Source: Sphingomonas sp. BGYR3 (GTDB lineage Bacteria; Pseudomonadota; Alphaproteobacteria; Sphingomonadales; Sphingomonadaceae). From it: DNA of 64,000 bases. Where the stretch lies: contig NZ_JANZNT010000002.1 in assembly GCF_025153455.1 (NCBI RefSeq), positions 496,001 through 560,000 on the forward strand. The letters are read 5' to 3'. This document shows positions 6,346-16,387 of this stretch, one piece after another. Below the pieces are notes generated by a model. The model did not search any database and was not told the DNA's origin. It saw nothing but the letters and a program-made list of their open reading frames with translations. Positions within the stretch are counted from its first letter, which is position 1, and the number at the start of each line of letters is the position of its first letter. Position numbers and translations under genes: made by a program.

Positions 6346-7398
6346 ATGGAGCGCGCAACTCAGGTCATCGGCCAGTCCGGCCCGTTCATGGACGCGCTGG
6401 AACGCGCCAGCCGTGCGGCGGCGCTGGACCGTCCCGTGCTGGTGATCGGCGAACGCGGCACCGGCAAGGAACTCGTCGCGGAACGCCTGCACCGCCTCAG
6501 TCCGCGCTGGGATCAGCCGCTGGTCACCATGAACTGCGCCGCGCTGCCCGAAACACTGATCGAGGCCGAACTGTTCGGGCATGAGGCAGGGGCCTTTACC
6601 GGCGCGACCAAGGCGCGGGCCGGGCGGTTCGAGGAAGCGGATGGCGGCACGCTGTTCCTGGACGAACTGGGCACCCTGTCGATGGGCGCGCAGGAACGGT
6701 TGCTGCGCGCGGTGGAATATGGCGAGATCAACCGGATCGGCTCATCCCGCGCGGTGCGGGTCGATGTGCGCATCGTGGCGGCGACCAACGAACATCTGCC
6801 CGACCGGGTGGAGCAGGGGACGTTCCGGGCCGATCTGCTCGACCGGTTGAGTTTCGAGGTCGTGACGCTGCCCCCCCTACGCGCGCGGCCGGGCGACATC
6901 ATGGTGCTGGCCGATCATTTCGGGCGGCGCATGGCGGCGGAACTGGGGCGCGATCAATGGCCGGGGTTTGGCCTGCACGCCACCGAATTGCTGACCACCC
7001 ATCGCTGGCCGGGCAATGTCCGCGAACTGCGCAACTGTGTCGAGCGCGCGGTTTATCGCTGGGACCAGCCGGGGCCGGTGGACGTGATCGAACTCGACCC
7101 CTTTGCCTCCCCCTATCGCCCGCGCGGCCAGGCACCCGCCGCGCGCGATGCCGCCCCGTCGCCGGGCAATCCTGCGGGCGAGCCGGTGGCAGTGCCATCG
7201 ACCCGGCTGGAGGACAGCCCGTTCGACGGCGCGGTCGATTTCAAGACGCGGGTCAACAATTACGAACGATCGCTGCTGACCCGTGCCCTGTCGGAAAACC
7301 GGTATAATCAGCGCCATACCGCTGAGGCACTGGGCCTCAGCTACGACCAGCTGCGCCACGCCCTGCGCCGCCACGACCTGCTGGGCGAAAAGGGGTAA
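6346..7398 (+). CDS. pspF: PspF, sigma-54-dependent activator of psp genes
   Basis: A 350-aa bacterial enhancer-binding protein without an N-terminal receiver domain, as in E. coli PspF. Walker A is GERGTGKE at residues 35-42, the sigma-54 contact loop GAFTGA at 82-87, and Walker B (GGTLFLDE) near 101-108. A Fis-type helix-turn-helix ends the protein (NRYNQRHTAEALGLSYDQLRHAL). A Pro/Ala-rich linker near residues 250-295 is longer than in E. coli. It is held inactive by PspA. AAGGA abuts the ATG with no spacer, so translation may be weak or leaderless; the N-terminus still aligns with the family. Confidence 0.93.
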   Translation: MERATQVIGQSGPFMDALERASRAAALDRPVLVIGERGTGKELVAERLHRLSPRWDQPLVTMNCAALPETLIEAELFGHEAGAFTGATKARAGRFEEADGGTLFLDELGTLSMGAQERLLRAVEYGEINRIGSSRAVRVDVRIVAATNEHLPDRVEQGTFRADLLDRLSFEVVTLPPLRARPGDIMVLADHFGRRMAAELGRDQWPGFGLHATELLTTHRWPGNVRELRNCVERAVYRWDQPGPVDVIELDPFASPYRPRGQAPAARDAAPSPGNPAGEPVAVPSTRLEDSPFDGAVDFKTRVNNYERSLLTRALSENRYNQRHTAEALGLSYDQLRHALRRHDLLGEKG

Positions 7399-7406
7399 GG
7401 TGGCCC

Positions 7407-7425
7407 CCCCGGCTCAAGGCCGGGG
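7407..7425. repeat. REP-like palindrome between pspF and rnhA
   Basis: A 7-bp perfect GC stem (CCCCGGC at 7407-7413 and GCCGGGG at 7419-7425) with a TCAAG loop, inside a short GTCACCCCGGCCTTGAGC-type element of the sort scattered between genes in many alphaproteobacteria. It overlaps the 3' end of rnhA, supplying its stop codon, and lies just after pspF. It could act as a terminator for both convergent genes. Confidence 0.5.
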
Positions 7426-7881
7426 TGACGGCGGGGAGGTGCCCGCAATCTTTGCCGCGTCGCTGGCGAGTTTGTCGGCGCGTTCATTGTCCGGGTTGCC
7501 GGCATGGCCCTTGACCCATTGCCATTCGACGCGGTGGGGGGCGGCGGCGTCGAGCAGTTGCTGCCACAGGTCCGCATTTTTCACCGGTTTGCGGTCGGCG
7601 GTCTTCCAGCCGTTCTTGCGCCAGCCATGGATCCACTTCGTCAGGCCGTCCATGACATAGCGGCTGTCGGTGGACAGCTTGACCCGGCAGGGCCGCTTCA
7701 ACGCGGAAAGACCCTGGATCGCGGCCATCAGTTCCATGCGGTTGTTGGTCGTCATCGGCTCGCCGCCCGACAGCTCCCGCTCGTTCTTGCCCATGCGCAG
7801 CAGGACGCCCCAGCCGCCTGGACCCGGATTCCCCTTGCACGCGCCGTCTGTCGCGATTTCGACCAGCGAGAGTTCGGTCAT
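7414..7881 (-). CDS. rnhA: Ribonuclease HI
   Basis: Cleaves the RNA strand of RNA:DNA hybrids (R-loops, Okazaki primers). 155 aa. All catalytic residues are visible: Asp in [17 protein letters not shown] (about residue 11), Glu in [10 protein letters not shown], Asp in [10 protein letters not shown], and the His/Asp pair in [13 protein letters not shown]. The start chosen is the ATG that overlaps the thrB stop as ATGA, giving the family N-terminus. The last few residues (TSPPSPRP) are encoded by a REP-like palindrome. It is co-transcribed with thrB, and upstream of that ispH. Confidence 0.95.
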   Translation of the reverse strand: MTELSLVEIATDGACKGNPGPGGWGVLLRMGKNERELSGGEPMTTNNRMELMAAIQGLSALKRPCRVKLSTDSRYVMDGLTKWIHGWRKNGWKTADRKPVKNADLWQQLLDAAAPHRVEWQWVKGHAGNPDNERADKLASDAAKIAGTSPPSPRP

Positions 7882-8834
7882 GCGAACAGGTCCGCGCCCA
7901 TGCCGCGGTAAAAATCGTAGCGCCGCAGATAGGCGAGCGGATCCTTTCGCGTGACCATCGCGTCGGCCGGTGTGTTCAGCCAGTCCCAGGCGCGGCTGAG
8001 CAGGAAACGCAGCGCCGCACCCTCCGCCAGCACGGGCAGGGCCGCGCGCTCCGCGTCGGTCAGGCCGAAGCTGCCGGCATAGCCCGCGATCAGCGCGCGG
8101 CCGATGGGCGGGGAAAAGTCCCGGCCGCTGGCATCGAACGACCAGGCACCGTGCATGACGGCCAGGTCGTAGGCGCGGATGTCCGTACAGGCGAAATAGA
8201 AGTCGATGAGGCCGGTCACCCGGTCGCCCAGCATCAGCACATTGTCGGGAAACAGGTCGGCGTGAATGGCGCTGGTCGGCAGGTCGCTTGGCCAGCGGGC
8301 GAGCACGCTGTCCAGTGCCTCGCCGACCCGGCCATGCAGGCCGGGTTCGATCCGGTCGAGATCGCGGCCGCACCGGTCATATTGCGCGCGCCAGGTATTG
8401 GCGCCCATGGAATTGGGCCGGTCGACGCGGAAATCGGCAAGCGCGCCGTGCATCCGGCCCATCGCCGCGCCCGCCGCCAGCGCCTGTCCCTTGGTCGGAT
8501 GGCTGACCGACACGCCGGGCAGGAAGCGGATCAGGCAGGCGGGCCGCCCATTCAGCTCATGGATTTCCCGGCCCTGACGGTCCTTGATCGCTGGGGGGAC
8601 GGGCAGGCCCTTTGCCGCCAGATGATCGAGCAGCGCCATGAAATAGGGCAGGTCGCCCGCCGCCACCCGCTTTTCATACAAAGTAAGGATATACCGTGAA
8701 GTCGTTGTTTCGACGAGGAAGTTCGAGTTTTCGACGCCCTCTGCAATCCCCTTTGCCGACACCAGTTCGCCCGCATCGAATCGCTTCAGAAATGCCGCCA
8801 GCGCCTCGGCGGACACGTGAGTATAAACTGCCAA
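7878..8834 (-). CDS. thrB: Homoserine kinase
   Basis: Phosphorylates homoserine on the way to threonine. 318 aa, of the aminoglycoside-phosphotransferase-fold type (ThrB II) found in alphaproteobacteria. Motifs: the catalytic loop [10 protein letters not shown] (about residues 197-206) and the metal-binding [18 protein letters not shown]. The N-terminus [16 protein letters not shown] fits the family only if a TTG at 8834 is used as start; the longer frame upstream would overlap ispH. It forms a unit with ispH (23 bp upstream) and rnhA (4-nt overlap). Confidence 0.93.
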   Translation of the reverse strand: MAVYTHVSAEALAAFLKRFDAGELVSAKGIAEGVENSNFLVETTTSRYILTLYEKRVAAGDLPYFMALLDHLAAKGLPVPPAIKDRQGREIHELNGRPACLIRFLPGVSVSHPTKGQALAAGAAMGRMHGALADFRVDRPNSMGANTWRAQYDRCGRDLDRIEPGLHGRVGEALDSVLARWPSDLPTSAIHADLFPDNVLMLGDRVTGLIDFYFACTDIRAYDLAVMHGAWSFDASGRDFSPPIGRALIAGYAGSFGLTDAERAALPVLAEGAALRFLLSRAWDWLNTPADAMVTRKDPLAYLRRYDFYRGMGADLFA

Positions 8835-8857
8835 CCCCTGTCCCCGTCCGGCTTGAA

Positions 8858-9814
8858 CTAGGCCGCTTCTTCCAGTCCGCGCGGCAGCTTGAAGGCGATG
8901 TCCTCCCGCGTCGTTTCCACCTCGCGCTCGGTGACGTCGAACCGGGCGGCAATGGCCTCCACCACTTCGCGGACCAGCACTTCGGGGGCCGATGCGCCGG
9001 CCGTGATGCCCAGCGAGCGGACCCCGTCCAGCCACGCGAAATCAAGGTCGGCCGCGCGCTGGATCAACCGGGAATTGGTCCCCTCACGCTTGGCGACCTC
9101 GACCAGCCGCAGCGAATTGGACGAATTGGGCGCGCCGATCACCAGCACCAGATCGACCGAGGAGGCGATCGCCTTGACCGCCGCCTGACGATTGGACGTG
9201 GCATAGCAGATGTCGTCCGCCTTGGGCGCGACAATGCCCGGAAAGCGGCGGGTCAGCACTTCGAGCACCGCGGCGGTATCATCGACCGACAGCGTGGTCT
9301 GCGTCAGAAAGGCGAGGTTTTCCGCATCGGCCGGGGTCAGCGCCTCTGCATCCTCGACCGTTTCGATCAGGGTGATGGACCCTTCCGGCACCTGACCAAA
9401 GGTGCCGATCACTTCCGGATGCCCTTCATGGCCGACGAACAGGATGTGGCGGCCCGCCGCGACCAGCCGCTCGGCCTGGCGGTGCACCTTGGACACCAGC
9501 GGGCAGGTGGCATCCAGATAGGAAAGCCCGCGTTCCTGCGCCTTGGCCGGCACCACCTTTGGCACGCCATGCGCGCTGAACACCACCGGCACGCCGTCCG
9601 GCACCTCGTCCAGTTCATCGACGAACACCGCGCCCTGCGCCTTCAGCGTATCGACGACGAACCGGTTATGGACGATTTCGTGCCGGACATAGACGGGCGC
9701 GCCATATTTCTCGATCGCAAGCTCGACGATGCGGATGGCGCGGTCGACGCCCGCGCAAAAGCCGCGCGGGGCGGCGATGAGCAGGTCGATGGCTGGCTTT
9801 GCGGTGCTGGTCAT
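8858..9814 (-). CDS. ispH: 4-hydroxy-3-methylbut-2-enyl diphosphate reductase
   Basis: Last step of the MEP isoprenoid pathway: converts HMBPP to IPP and DMAPP with a 4Fe-4S cluster. 318 aa, typical length. The three cluster cysteines are in [12 protein letters not shown] (about residue 21), [11 protein letters not shown] and ICYATSNRQ; the HGVPK and HEGHPEV histidine motifs are also present. It is the first gene of the ispH-thrB-rnhA group, an arrangement I know from other sphingomonads. Confidence 0.97.
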   Translation of the reverse strand: MTSTAKPAIDLLIAAPRGFCAGVDRAIRIVELAIEKYGAPVYVRHEIVHNRFVVDTLKAQGAVFVDELDEVPDGVPVVFSAHGVPKVVPAKAQERGLSYLDATCPLVSKVHRQAERLVAAGRHILFVGHEGHPEVIGTFGQVPEGSITLIETVEDAEALTPADAENLAFLTQTTLSVDDTAAVLEVLTRRFPGIVAPKADDICYATSNRQAAVKAIASSVDLVLVIGAPNSSNSLRLVEVAKREGTNSRLIQRAADLDFAWLDGVRSLGITAGASAPEVLVREVVEAIAARFDVTEREVETTREDIAFKLPRGLEEAA

Positions 9815-9940
9815 GGCATCGGCCTTTACGCGATTGCTTGCGAAGGCGAAAGGCGGTTCCTATGGTGCGCGCCGCCCGGCCGGGGCCTTGCACGTTCCCG
9901 GATCGGCCCGTCGTTCGCCCGTTCAAGAAAGTATCCCATC

Positions 9941-10594
9941 GTGAAGCCAGCCAAAGCCGCCATTCCCGCCCTGTTCGTTCTGGCGGCCGTTCTGGCGGGC
10001 TGTTCCCGCACTGGCGAACTGGACGTAGGCCAGGGCGTCGGCGTCAGCGCGGTCCGTTCGGCGTGCCCGACGACGGGTGTCGTTGCCGGTGCCGGCGACA
10101 TCACCCTGTTCGATCCGGCCGGCAGCCAGGATGCGAACGCGATCGACATGACGGCGGTCATCACCAATGTCCGCGCGCAATGCGGCACCGTGAATGGCGA
10201 GATCGTCAGTCAGCTGACCTTTGACATTCTGGCCCGGCGGACGCGCACCGATGCGGCCCGCACCGTGACCGTGCCCTATTTCGTCACCGTCCTTCGCGGT
10301 GGCAGCCAGGTGGTGAGCAAGCGCGTGGCCGAAGCGACGCTGACCTTTGCGGCGGGCGAGCCGCGGGCCCAGGCGCGCGGTCAGGGGACGGCCGTGGTGA
10401 ACCTGTCCGCCGCCACGCTGCCCGAAGAGGTCCGGCAGCAGCTGACCCGCCGCCGCCGCGCGGGCGACGAGGACGCCGCCGTCGATCCGCTGAGCCAGCC
10501 GGAAGTGCGCGATGCGGTGCGCGCCGCGACGTTCGAGGCGCTGGTCGGTTTTCAGCTGACCGAGGCGCAGCTGGCGTACAACGTCACCCGCTGA
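9941..10594 (+). CDS. Putative lipoprotein
   Basis: A 217-aa protein of unknown function with a lipoprotein signal: start GTG, KPAKAAIPALFVLAAVLAGC, lipobox LAGC with the modified Cys at about residue 20. The mature part is rich in beta-type sequence (VTVPYFVTVLRGGSQVVSK, TFDILARR) and ends in a Phe-containing helix. It is divergent from ispH with only about 126 bp between them. The upstream ATG-initiated frame runs antisense through ispH and was rejected. The sequence looks like conserved sphingomonad lipoproteins, but I cannot name a family. Confidence 0.75.
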   Translation: MKPAKAAIPALFVLAAVLAGCSRTGELDVGQGVGVSAVRSACPTTGVVAGAGDITLFDPAGSQDANAIDMTAVITNVRAQCGTVNGEIVSQLTFDILARRTRTDAARTVTVPYFVTVLRGGSQVVSKRVAEATLTFAAGEPRAQARGQGTAVVNLSAATLPEEVRQQLTRRRRAGDEDAAVDPLSQPEVRDAVRAATFEALVGFQLTEAQLAYNVTR

Positions 10595-10712
10595 TCCCGG
10601 CGTTCTTCCGGGCTATCCACAGATTCGATCGGATCGTCGCGATCCTCGATTGACTCGCCTGTTGCACCGCGTCACAGGTTGACGGGTCGGCGCCGGGCAA
10701 CCGGTATCGGCA

Positions 10713-10902
10713 GCGCGGGAGAGTGTGGGTTCAACCCCACCGCCGAAGGAGCAACCGCCCCGGAAACTCTCAGGCAAAGCGGACCGCGCGTGCCACGACA
10801 CTCTGGAAAGCGTCCCGGCCCGGTGCCGGGGCCACCGAAGGGGTAAGTCCGCCGGGTCGCCCGCGCGGATCAAAACTCTCAGGTCCCGTGACAGAGGGGG
10901 CG
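10713..10902 (+). promoter_or_regulatory. Tandem glycine riboswitch
   Basis: Two consecutive glycine aptamers precede gcvT. Aptamer 1 (about 10713-10806) has GCGGGAGAGTG, then CCGCCGAAGGAGCAA, then AACTCTCAGGCAAA. Aptamer 2 (about 10808-10902) has CACCGAAGGGGTAA and AAACTCTCAGGTCCC, ending ACAGAGGGGGC. These are the conserved elements of the gcvT riboswitch family. Glycine binding turns on the glycine cleavage genes. Between the aptamers and the GTG start there is an inverted repeat, CGGTTCC (10930-10936) with GGAACCG (10960-10966), which could be the expression platform. Confidence 0.93.
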
Positions 10903-10971
10903 GTTGGATCGGGCGCCACAGCGACGCGCCGGTTCCTGCCGTTCTTCGTCCGTCGCGCGGGAACCGACAGA

Positions 10972-12150
10972 GTGAGCGAAGTCATCGACATCGACAGTGG
11001 AGCAGGCGACGACGCGCTGCCCGAAACCCTCACGTTGCCGCTGGACGGGTGGCATCGCGCGCGCGGCGGCCGGATGGTGCCGTTCGCCGGATACTGGATG
11101 CCCGTGCAGTTCGACGGGATCATGGCCGAACATCTGTGGGTGCGTGACAGTGCCGGCCTGTTCGACGTGTCGCACATGGGCCAGCTGACCCTGTCCGGCG
11201 AGGGCGCGGCAGAGGCGCTGGAGGCGCTGGTGCCGGGCGATATCTCCGCGCTGAAGGCGGGACGCATCCGCTACACGCTGCTGCTGGCCGACAATGGCGG
11301 CGTGCTGGACGACCTGATGGTCACCAATACCGGGCACGGCCTGTATCTGGTCGTCAACGGCGCGACTAAATGGGACGATATCGCGCATCTTCGCGAGCAT
11401 TTGCCCGACGAAATCACGCTCAATCACCTGGACGATCATGCGCTGCTGGCGCTGCAGGGGCCAAAGGCGGTCGATGCGCTGGCCCGGCTGGGGCTTGAGC
11501 CGCTGCAGGCCGACTGGCCGCGGGTCGAGCAGCTCGCGTTCATGCAGGCATCGCCCTATCGCTGGAACGGCATCGATATCGGCGTGTCGCGGTCCGGCTA
11601 TACCGGCGAGGACGGGTTCGAGATTTCGGTGCCCGCCGTCCATGCCGCCGCGCTGGCCGATGCCTTGTGCGAACAGCCGGAGGTCAAGCCGATCGGCCTT
11701 GGCGCGCGCGATTCGCTGCGGCTGGAGGCCGGGTTGCCGCTGTACGGCCACGACCTTGATCCCGACACGACGCCCGTTGAGGCCGATCTGGCCTTTGCCC
11801 TGTCGAAAAAGCGGCGCGAGACGGGCGGCTATGCCGGGTTCGAGCGGATCGCACATCAACTGGCCGATGGTCCCATCGTGCGCCGGGTCGGCCTGATCGT
11901 CGAGGGACGCCAGCCGGTGCGCGAGGGCGCGGCGGTGGTCGATGCGGAGGGCAGCGAGGTCGGCCGCGTCACCAGCGGCGGCTTTGCCCCCAGCGTCGGC
12001 AAGCCCATCGCCATGGCCTATGTCCCCGCCGCTTCCGCCGAGCCGGGCACCCGGATTCTGCTGAGCCAGCGTGGCAAGGTGCATCATGCCACCGTCACGC
12101 CCATGCCCTTTGTTCCCCACCGCTATGTTCGCACAGGAGCCGCGAAATGA
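10972..12150 (+). CDS. gcvT: Glycine cleavage system T protein (aminomethyltransferase)
   Basis: Transfers the aminomethyl carbon from lipoyl-GcvH to tetrahydrofolate, releasing ammonia. 392 aa from the GTG at 10972, which lies just after the riboswitch; longer frames run through the aptamers and cannot be right. Motifs: [20 protein letters not shown] at the N-terminus, LFDVSHMGQ, the folate-site YTGEDGFE and the C-terminal barrel ([10 protein letters not shown]). No strong Shine-Dalgarno is visible, consistent with leader control. Its stop overlaps the gcvH start (ATGA). Confidence 0.95.
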   Translation: MSEVIDIDSGAGDDALPETLTLPLDGWHRARGGRMVPFAGYWMPVQFDGIMAEHLWVRDSAGLFDVSHMGQLTLSGEGAAEALEALVPGDISALKAGRIRYTLLLADNGGVLDDLMVTNTGHGLYLVVNGATKWDDIAHLREHLPDEITLNHLDDHALLALQGPKAVDALARLGLEPLQADWPRVEQLAFMQASPYRWNGIDIGVSRSGYTGEDGFEISVPAVHAAALADALCEQPEVKPIGLGARDSLRLEAGLPLYGHDLDPDTTPVEADLAFALSKKRRETGGYAGFERIAHQLADGPIVRRVGLIVEGRQPVREGAAVVDAEGSEVGRVTSGGFAPSVGKPIAMAYVPAASAEPGTRILLSQRGKVHHATVTPMPFVPHRYVRTGAAK

Positions 12151-12518
12151 GCCGTTACTTCACCGAAGACCATGAATGGATCGAACTGGACGGCGAAGTC
12201 GCCACCGTCGGCATCACCGATTATGCGCAGAGCCAGCTGGGCGACATCGTGTTCGTCGAAGTGCCGGAACCGGGCAAGGAATTGAGCAAGGGCGACGATG
12301 CCGCCGTGGTCGAGAGCGTCAAGGCCGCCAGCGACGTATATTCCCCCGCCAGCGGCACCGTGATCGAGGGCAATCCGGCGCTGGAGGAAAATCCCGCGCT
12401 GGTGAACGAGGATCCGGAGGGCGAGGGCTGGTTCTGGCAGATGACCCTGTCCGATCCGTCGGAGCTGGACGCCCTGATGGACGAAGTGAAGTACCAGGAA
12501 TTCGTCAGCAAGCTGTGA
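12147..12518 (+). CDS. gcvH: Glycine cleavage system H protein
   Basis: Lipoyl carrier that shuttles the aminomethyl group between the P, T and L proteins. 123 aa, standard. The lipoylated lysine is in [17 protein letters not shown] (about residue 62). The N-terminus [13 protein letters not shown] is typical. It overlaps gcvT by 4 nt. The next gene in the same direction is an unrelated lipoprotein, not gcvP, which is unusual for this operon. Confidence 0.97.
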   Translation: MSRYFTEDHEWIELDGEVATVGITDYAQSQLGDIVFVEVPEPGKELSKGDDAAVVESVKAASDVYSPASGTVIEGNPALEENPALVNEDPEGEGWFWQMTLSDPSELDALMDEVKYQEFVSKL

Positions 12519-12979
12519 GAGCGATGCTCGCCTTGACGTTGTTGTCCGCAGCTGGATGCAATTCGCAGCAACCCGAGATCGTTGCTCAGCCGACGGTCTC
12601 CGAGGTTCTCGAAAGTTGCAAGGCGTATTTGGGCAAGGCCGTGCGAGTTGCCGGATATCTTGGTGATTGCGCCGGGTATGACTGTCACCTGTTCAGCGAC
12701 AAGGCTGAGAAGGTAAAGTGGGACCGGTATATCGCTGCTATTTCGCAACCCCGGATCATTTTGGCGGATCTCCGGGAGCCCGAAAAGGTGATGAGTGTAG
12801 GCTTCACCGACGAAGCTTGGGACCGCAAGGCCGAGAAATTTCAACAAAGCTACGTCGTCGTCAGTGGTCGAATGGACGAAACTAGCTGCGATGGCCGGGG
12901 CGGAACCGACCGCTCGCCAGGAATTGAGCCCACCGACATCAGAGCCTGGACGCCCGCCGAGGGCGCTCCTGCCAATTGA
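12515..12979 (+). CDS. Putative lipoprotein inserted in the gcv operon
   Basis: A 154-aa protein of unknown function. A GTG at 12515 overlaps the gcvH stop; an ATG at 12524 is the alternative. Either gives a short lipoprotein signal, [12 protein letters not shown]. Further cysteines occur in [20 protein letters not shown] and DETSCDG, so disulfides in the periplasm are plausible. The middle ([17 protein letters not shown]) recalls small OB-fold proteins but that is only a resemblance. Base composition is lower in GC than the neighbours (33 of 60 G+C in 12601-12660), and codons such as GTT, TTG and CTT are common. It looks acquired. Confidence 0.65.
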   Translation: MRAMLALTLLSAAGCNSQQPEIVAQPTVSEVLESCKAYLGKAVRVAGYLGDCAGYDCHLFSDKAEKVKWDRYIAAISQPRIILADLREPEKVMSVGFTDEAWDRKAEKFQQSYVVVSGRMDETSCDGRGGTDRSPGIEPTDIRAWTPAEGAPAN

Positions 12980-12989
12980 GAAGGCACTT

Positions 12990-14348
12990 ATGCGCTATCT
13001 GCCCCTGACCCAGACTGACCGCGAGGCGATGCTCGCAACGATCGGTGCTGCCAGCATCGACGATCTGTTCCTCGACGTGCCGGAGGAAGCCCGGCTGAAC
13101 GGGCCGATCCGCGGCCTGCCAAACCATGCCAGCGAAATGGCGGTCGAACGCCATCTGAAGGCGCTGGCGGCCAAAAACACGGTGGCGGGCGAGGTGCCGT
13201 TCTTTCTTGGCTGCGGCGCCTATCGCCACCATGTGCCGGCGACGGTCGATCACATCATCCAGCGCGGCGAGTTCCTTACCGCCTATACGCCCTATCAGCC
13301 GGAAATCGCGCAGGGCACGCTGCAGATGCTGTTCGAATTCCAGACGCAGGTTGCGCGGCTGTTCGGCACGGATGTGGCCAATGCGTCGATGTATGACGGG
13401 TCGACCGCGTGCTGGGAAGCGATCGGCATGGCGCGCCGGGTGACGCGGCGGGGCAAGGCGATCCTGTCGGCCGGGCTTCACCCGCATTACGTCTCCGTTG
13501 CCAACACCATGGCGAAATATACCGGGGATCAGCTGATCACCCGCCTGCCCGCGCTGACGCCGCAGACCGATCAGGCCGAGTTGATCGCGCAGATCGACGG
13601 CGACACCAGCTGTGTCGTGGTTCAGTATCCCGACATTCTGGGCCGGATCGAGGATCTGACCCCGCTGGCCGATGCCTGCCATGCCAACAAGGCGCTGCTG
13701 ATCGTCGTCGTCACCGAACCGGTCGCGCTGGGCGCGATCCGCAGCCCCGGCGAAATGGGCGCGGACATCGTGGTGGGCGAGGGTCAGTCGCTGGGCGTCG
13801 GCCTGCAGTTCGGCGGCCCGTATGTCGGCCTGTTCGGATGCAGCGAAAAGCTGGTTCGGCAGATGCCGGGCCGGCTGTGCGGGGAAACGGTCGATGCGTC
13901 GGGCAAGCGCGGTTTCGTGCTGACGCTGTCGACGCGCGAACAGCATATCCGCCGCGAAAAGGCGACCAGCAACATCTGCACCAACAGCGGCCTGTGTGCG
14001 CTCGCCTTTTCGGTGCACATGACGCTGCTGGGGGAAAAGGGGCTGCGCGATCTGGCCGCCCTGAACCACGCCCGCGCGGTGCAGGTGGCCGACCGGCTGG
14101 CCAGCGTGCCGGGGGTGGAGATCGTCAACGACGCGTTCTTCAACGAATTCACCGTCAAGCTGAGCAAGGAAGCCCGCCCGGTCGTCCGCACGCTGGCCGA
14201 TCGCGGCGTGCTGGCCGGGGTGTCGCTGGGCCGATTGTATCCCGGCAACGATGCGCTGGCGAACGGGCTGGTCGTGGCGGTGACGGAAACGGTGACGGAC
14301 GAGGATATCGAGGCGCTGGCAAGCGGCCTTCAGGAGGTGCTGGCATGA
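12990..14348 (+). CDS. gcvPA: Glycine dehydrogenase (decarboxylating) subunit 1
   Basis: The N-terminal half of the split P protein, which decarboxylates glycine together with GcvPB. 452 aa from the ATG at 12990 ([15 protein letters not shown]), the family's usual N-terminus, with GAGAAGG upstream. Recognisable segments are [43 protein letters not shown] and [18 protein letters not shown]. The PLP lysine is on the partner subunit. The start lies 10 bp after the inserted lipoprotein gene, and the stop overlaps gcvPB (ATGA). Confidence 0.96.
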   Translation: MRYLPLTQTDREAMLATIGAASIDDLFLDVPEEARLNGPIRGLPNHASEMAVERHLKALAAKNTVAGEVPFFLGCGAYRHHVPATVDHIIQRGEFLTAYTPYQPEIAQGTLQMLFEFQTQVARLFGTDVANASMYDGSTACWEAIGMARRVTRRGKAILSAGLHPHYVSVANTMAKYTGDQLITRLPALTPQTDQAELIAQIDGDTSCVVVQYPDILGRIEDLTPLADACHANKALLIVVVTEPVALGAIRSPGEMGADIVVGEGQSLGVGLQFGGPYVGLFGCSEKLVRQMPGRLCGETVDASGKRGFVLTLSTREQHIRREKATSNICTNSGLCALAFSVHMTLLGEKGLRDLAALNHARAVQVADRLASVPGVEIVNDAFFNEFTVKLSKEARPVVRTLADRGVLAGVSLGRLYPGNDALANGLVVAVTETVTDEDIEALASGLQEVLA

Positions 14349-15916
14349 ACGCGATCAATCAGAGCGGATGGCGCCCGGAAATGGGCAATGGCGCGGGCAG
14401 CGAAGCGGCGGGGACCTTTACCGGTAACCGCGCGCTGATGCTGGAAGAGGCGCTGATCTTCGAAATCGGATCGACGGAGACGACGGGCGTCGATATCGCC
14501 CCGGCACCCGAGGTCGCCGATCGGCTGGGCGGTCTTGCCCGCCGTGCGCCGGTTGGCCTGCCCGGCCTGGCCGAGCCGGAAACGGTGCGGCACTATACCC
14601 GCCTCAGCCGCCAGAATTATGCCATTGACCTTGGCCTGTTCCCGCTGGGGTCGTGCACGATGAAGCACAATCCGCGCCTCAATGAGCGGATGGCCCGGCT
14701 GCCCGGATTTGCCGACATCCATCCGCTTCAGCCGGTGGACACGGTTCAGGGCGCGCTCGGCCTGATCGACGAACTGGCGCACTGGCTGATCACGCTGACC
14801 GGGATGCACGCCGTCGCGATGAGCCCCAAGGCAGGGGCCCATGGCGAGCTGTGTGGCATCCTGGCGATCAAGGCGGCGCTGGAAAAGCGCGGCGATCCCC
14901 GCAAGGTGATCCTGGTGCCGGAAAGCGCGCATGGCACCAACCCGGCGACGGCCGCCTTTGCGGGCTTTACGGTCGAGGATATTCCGGCAACGCCCGAAGG
15001 CCGCGTGGATTTTGCGGCGCTGAAGGCGCGGCTTGGCCCGGACGTGGCGGGTGTGATGATAACCAACCCCAATACCTGCGGCCTGTTCGAGCGCGATTTG
15101 CGCGCGATTTCGGACGCGGTGCACGCGGCGGGCGGGTATGTCTATTGCGACGGCGCGAACTTCAACGCCATTGTCGGCCGGGTCCGCCCCGGCGACCTGG
15201 GCGTCGATGCCATGCACATCAACCTGCACAAGACCTTCTCGACCCCGCATGGCGGCGGCGGCCCCGGTTCCGGCCCGGTCGTCTTGTCCGAGGCGCTGGC
15301 GCCGTTCGCGCCGCTGCCGTTCGTGGAAAAGACTGCGGACGGGTTCCGCCTGGTCGAGGAAGAAACGGCGGGCGAGCATCATGCCGACAGCTTTGGCCGC
15401 ATGGTCGCGTTCCATGGCCAGATGGGGATGTTCACCCGCGCGCTCAGCTATATCCTGAGCCATGGCGCGGATGGCCTGAAGCAGGTGGCAGAGGACGCCG
15501 TCCTCAACGCCAATTATGTTCTGCGCAGCCTGGAGGGCGTGCTGGACGCGCCGTTCGCCGCCAGCGGCCCGTGCATGCACGAGGCGCTGTTCAGCGACGA
15601 TAACCTGGCAGAGGGCTTTTCGACGCTGGACGTGGCCAAGGGGCTGATTGACGAGGGGTATCACCCCATGACCGTCTATTTCCCGCTGGTCGTCCATGGC
15701 GCGATGCTGGTCGAGCCGACCGAAACGGAATCCAAGGCGGCGCTGGATCAGTTCATCGGTGCGCTGCGCAGCGTGGCGGAACGGGCAAAGGCGGGCGACG
15801 CCACGCTGAAGTCCGCGCCGCATTTCGCGCCGCGCCGGCGGCTGGACGAAACGCAGGCCGCGCGCAAGCCGGTGCTGGTGTGGAAGGATGCGCCGCTGGC
15901 CGAGGCGGCGGAGTAA
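14345..15916 (+). CDS. gcvPB: Glycine dehydrogenase (decarboxylating) subunit 2
   Basis: C-terminal, PLP-binding half of the split P protein. 523 aa. The cofactor lysine is in [18 protein letters not shown] (about residue 297), preceded by [11 protein letters not shown]. The start region [16 protein letters not shown] is also typical. The ATG overlaps the gcvPA stop, indicating coupled translation and a 1:1 complex. The lipoamide dehydrogenase (L protein) is not in the window and is presumably shared with other complexes. Confidence 0.96.
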   Translation: MNAINQSGWRPEMGNGAGSEAAGTFTGNRALMLEEALIFEIGSTETTGVDIAPAPEVADRLGGLARRAPVGLPGLAEPETVRHYTRLSRQNYAIDLGLFPLGSCTMKHNPRLNERMARLPGFADIHPLQPVDTVQGALGLIDELAHWLITLTGMHAVAMSPKAGAHGELCGILAIKAALEKRGDPRKVILVPESAHGTNPATAAFAGFTVEDIPATPEGRVDFAALKARLGPDVAGVMITNPNTCGLFERDLRAISDAVHAAGGYVYCDGANFNAIVGRVRPGDLGVDAMHINLHKTFSTPHGGGGPGSGPVVLSEALAPFAPLPFVEKTADGFRLVEEETAGEHHADSFGRMVAFHGQMGMFTRALSYILSHGADGLKQVAEDAVLNANYVLRSLEGVLDAPFAASGPCMHEALFSDDNLAEGFSTLDVAKGLIDEGYHPMTVYFPLVVHGAMLVEPTETESKAALDQFIGALRSVAERAKAGDATLKSAPHFAPRRRLDETQAARKPVLVWKDAPLAEAAE

Positions 15917-15940
15917 CCGGAGGATCAATCGGGAAAGGCG

Positions 15941-16387
15941 ATGCCGATGACGTGGGAGACGCTGTTCGGCATCGTCAACCTGATTGCCCTGCTGGCCTGG
16001 CTGCCGCTGGTGTTCGCACCCCGGCCGCGCTGGCTGATCCCGGCGCTGCGCTGGGGCGTGGTCGGCGGGCTGTGCGCGCTCTATGCCCTGTTGATCGCGC
16101 TGGCCCTGTCCGGCGCGTTCGGCGCGGCCGACGGCCCGGCCCCTGATTTCAGCACGATTGCGGGCATCCGCGCGATCTTTGCCACCGATGGCGGCGTGGT
16201 TATCGGCTGGACCCATTATCTGGCGTTCGACCTGATGACCGGGCTGTGGATCGCATCCGATGCGGACCGGATCGGGATGCGGCGCTGGGTTCAGGTGGTG
16301 CCGTTGATCCTGTGCTTTCTGGCGGGGCCGGCCGGGCTGCTGCTGTACCTTGCCCTGTCGCGCGCGCGGCGGCCGGTTCGCCTGTGA
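15941..16387 (+). CDS. ABA4-like (DUF4281) membrane protein
   Basis: A 148-aa integral membrane protein with four hydrophobic segments (about residues 10-27, 40-60, 86-106, 118-140). Motifs WETLFGIVNLIALLAWLPL and GWTHYLAFDLMTGLWIASDA are typical of the ABA4-like family, named after the plant protein needed for neoxanthin formation. In bacteria the family's role is not settled; in carotenoid-making sphingomonads a link to carotenoids is possible but speculative. It follows gcvPB by 24 bp and overlaps the methyltransferase gene by 4 nt. Confidence 0.8.
   Translation: MPMTWETLFGIVNLIALLAWLPLVFAPRPRWLIPALRWGVVGGLCALYALLIALALSGAFGAADGPAPDFSTIAGIRAIFATDGGVVIGWTHYLAFDLMTGLWIASDADRIGMRRWVQVVPLILCFLAGPAGLLLYLALSRARRPVRL

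Noticed and set aside
8696..9940. Long N-terminal extension of the lipoprotein at 9941
   Set aside because: It runs antisense through ispH; the GTG at 9941 gives a proper lipoprotein signal.
10723..10971. N-terminal extension of gcvT
   Set aside because: The extension would translate through the two glycine aptamers; the GTG at 10972 gives the family N-terminus.
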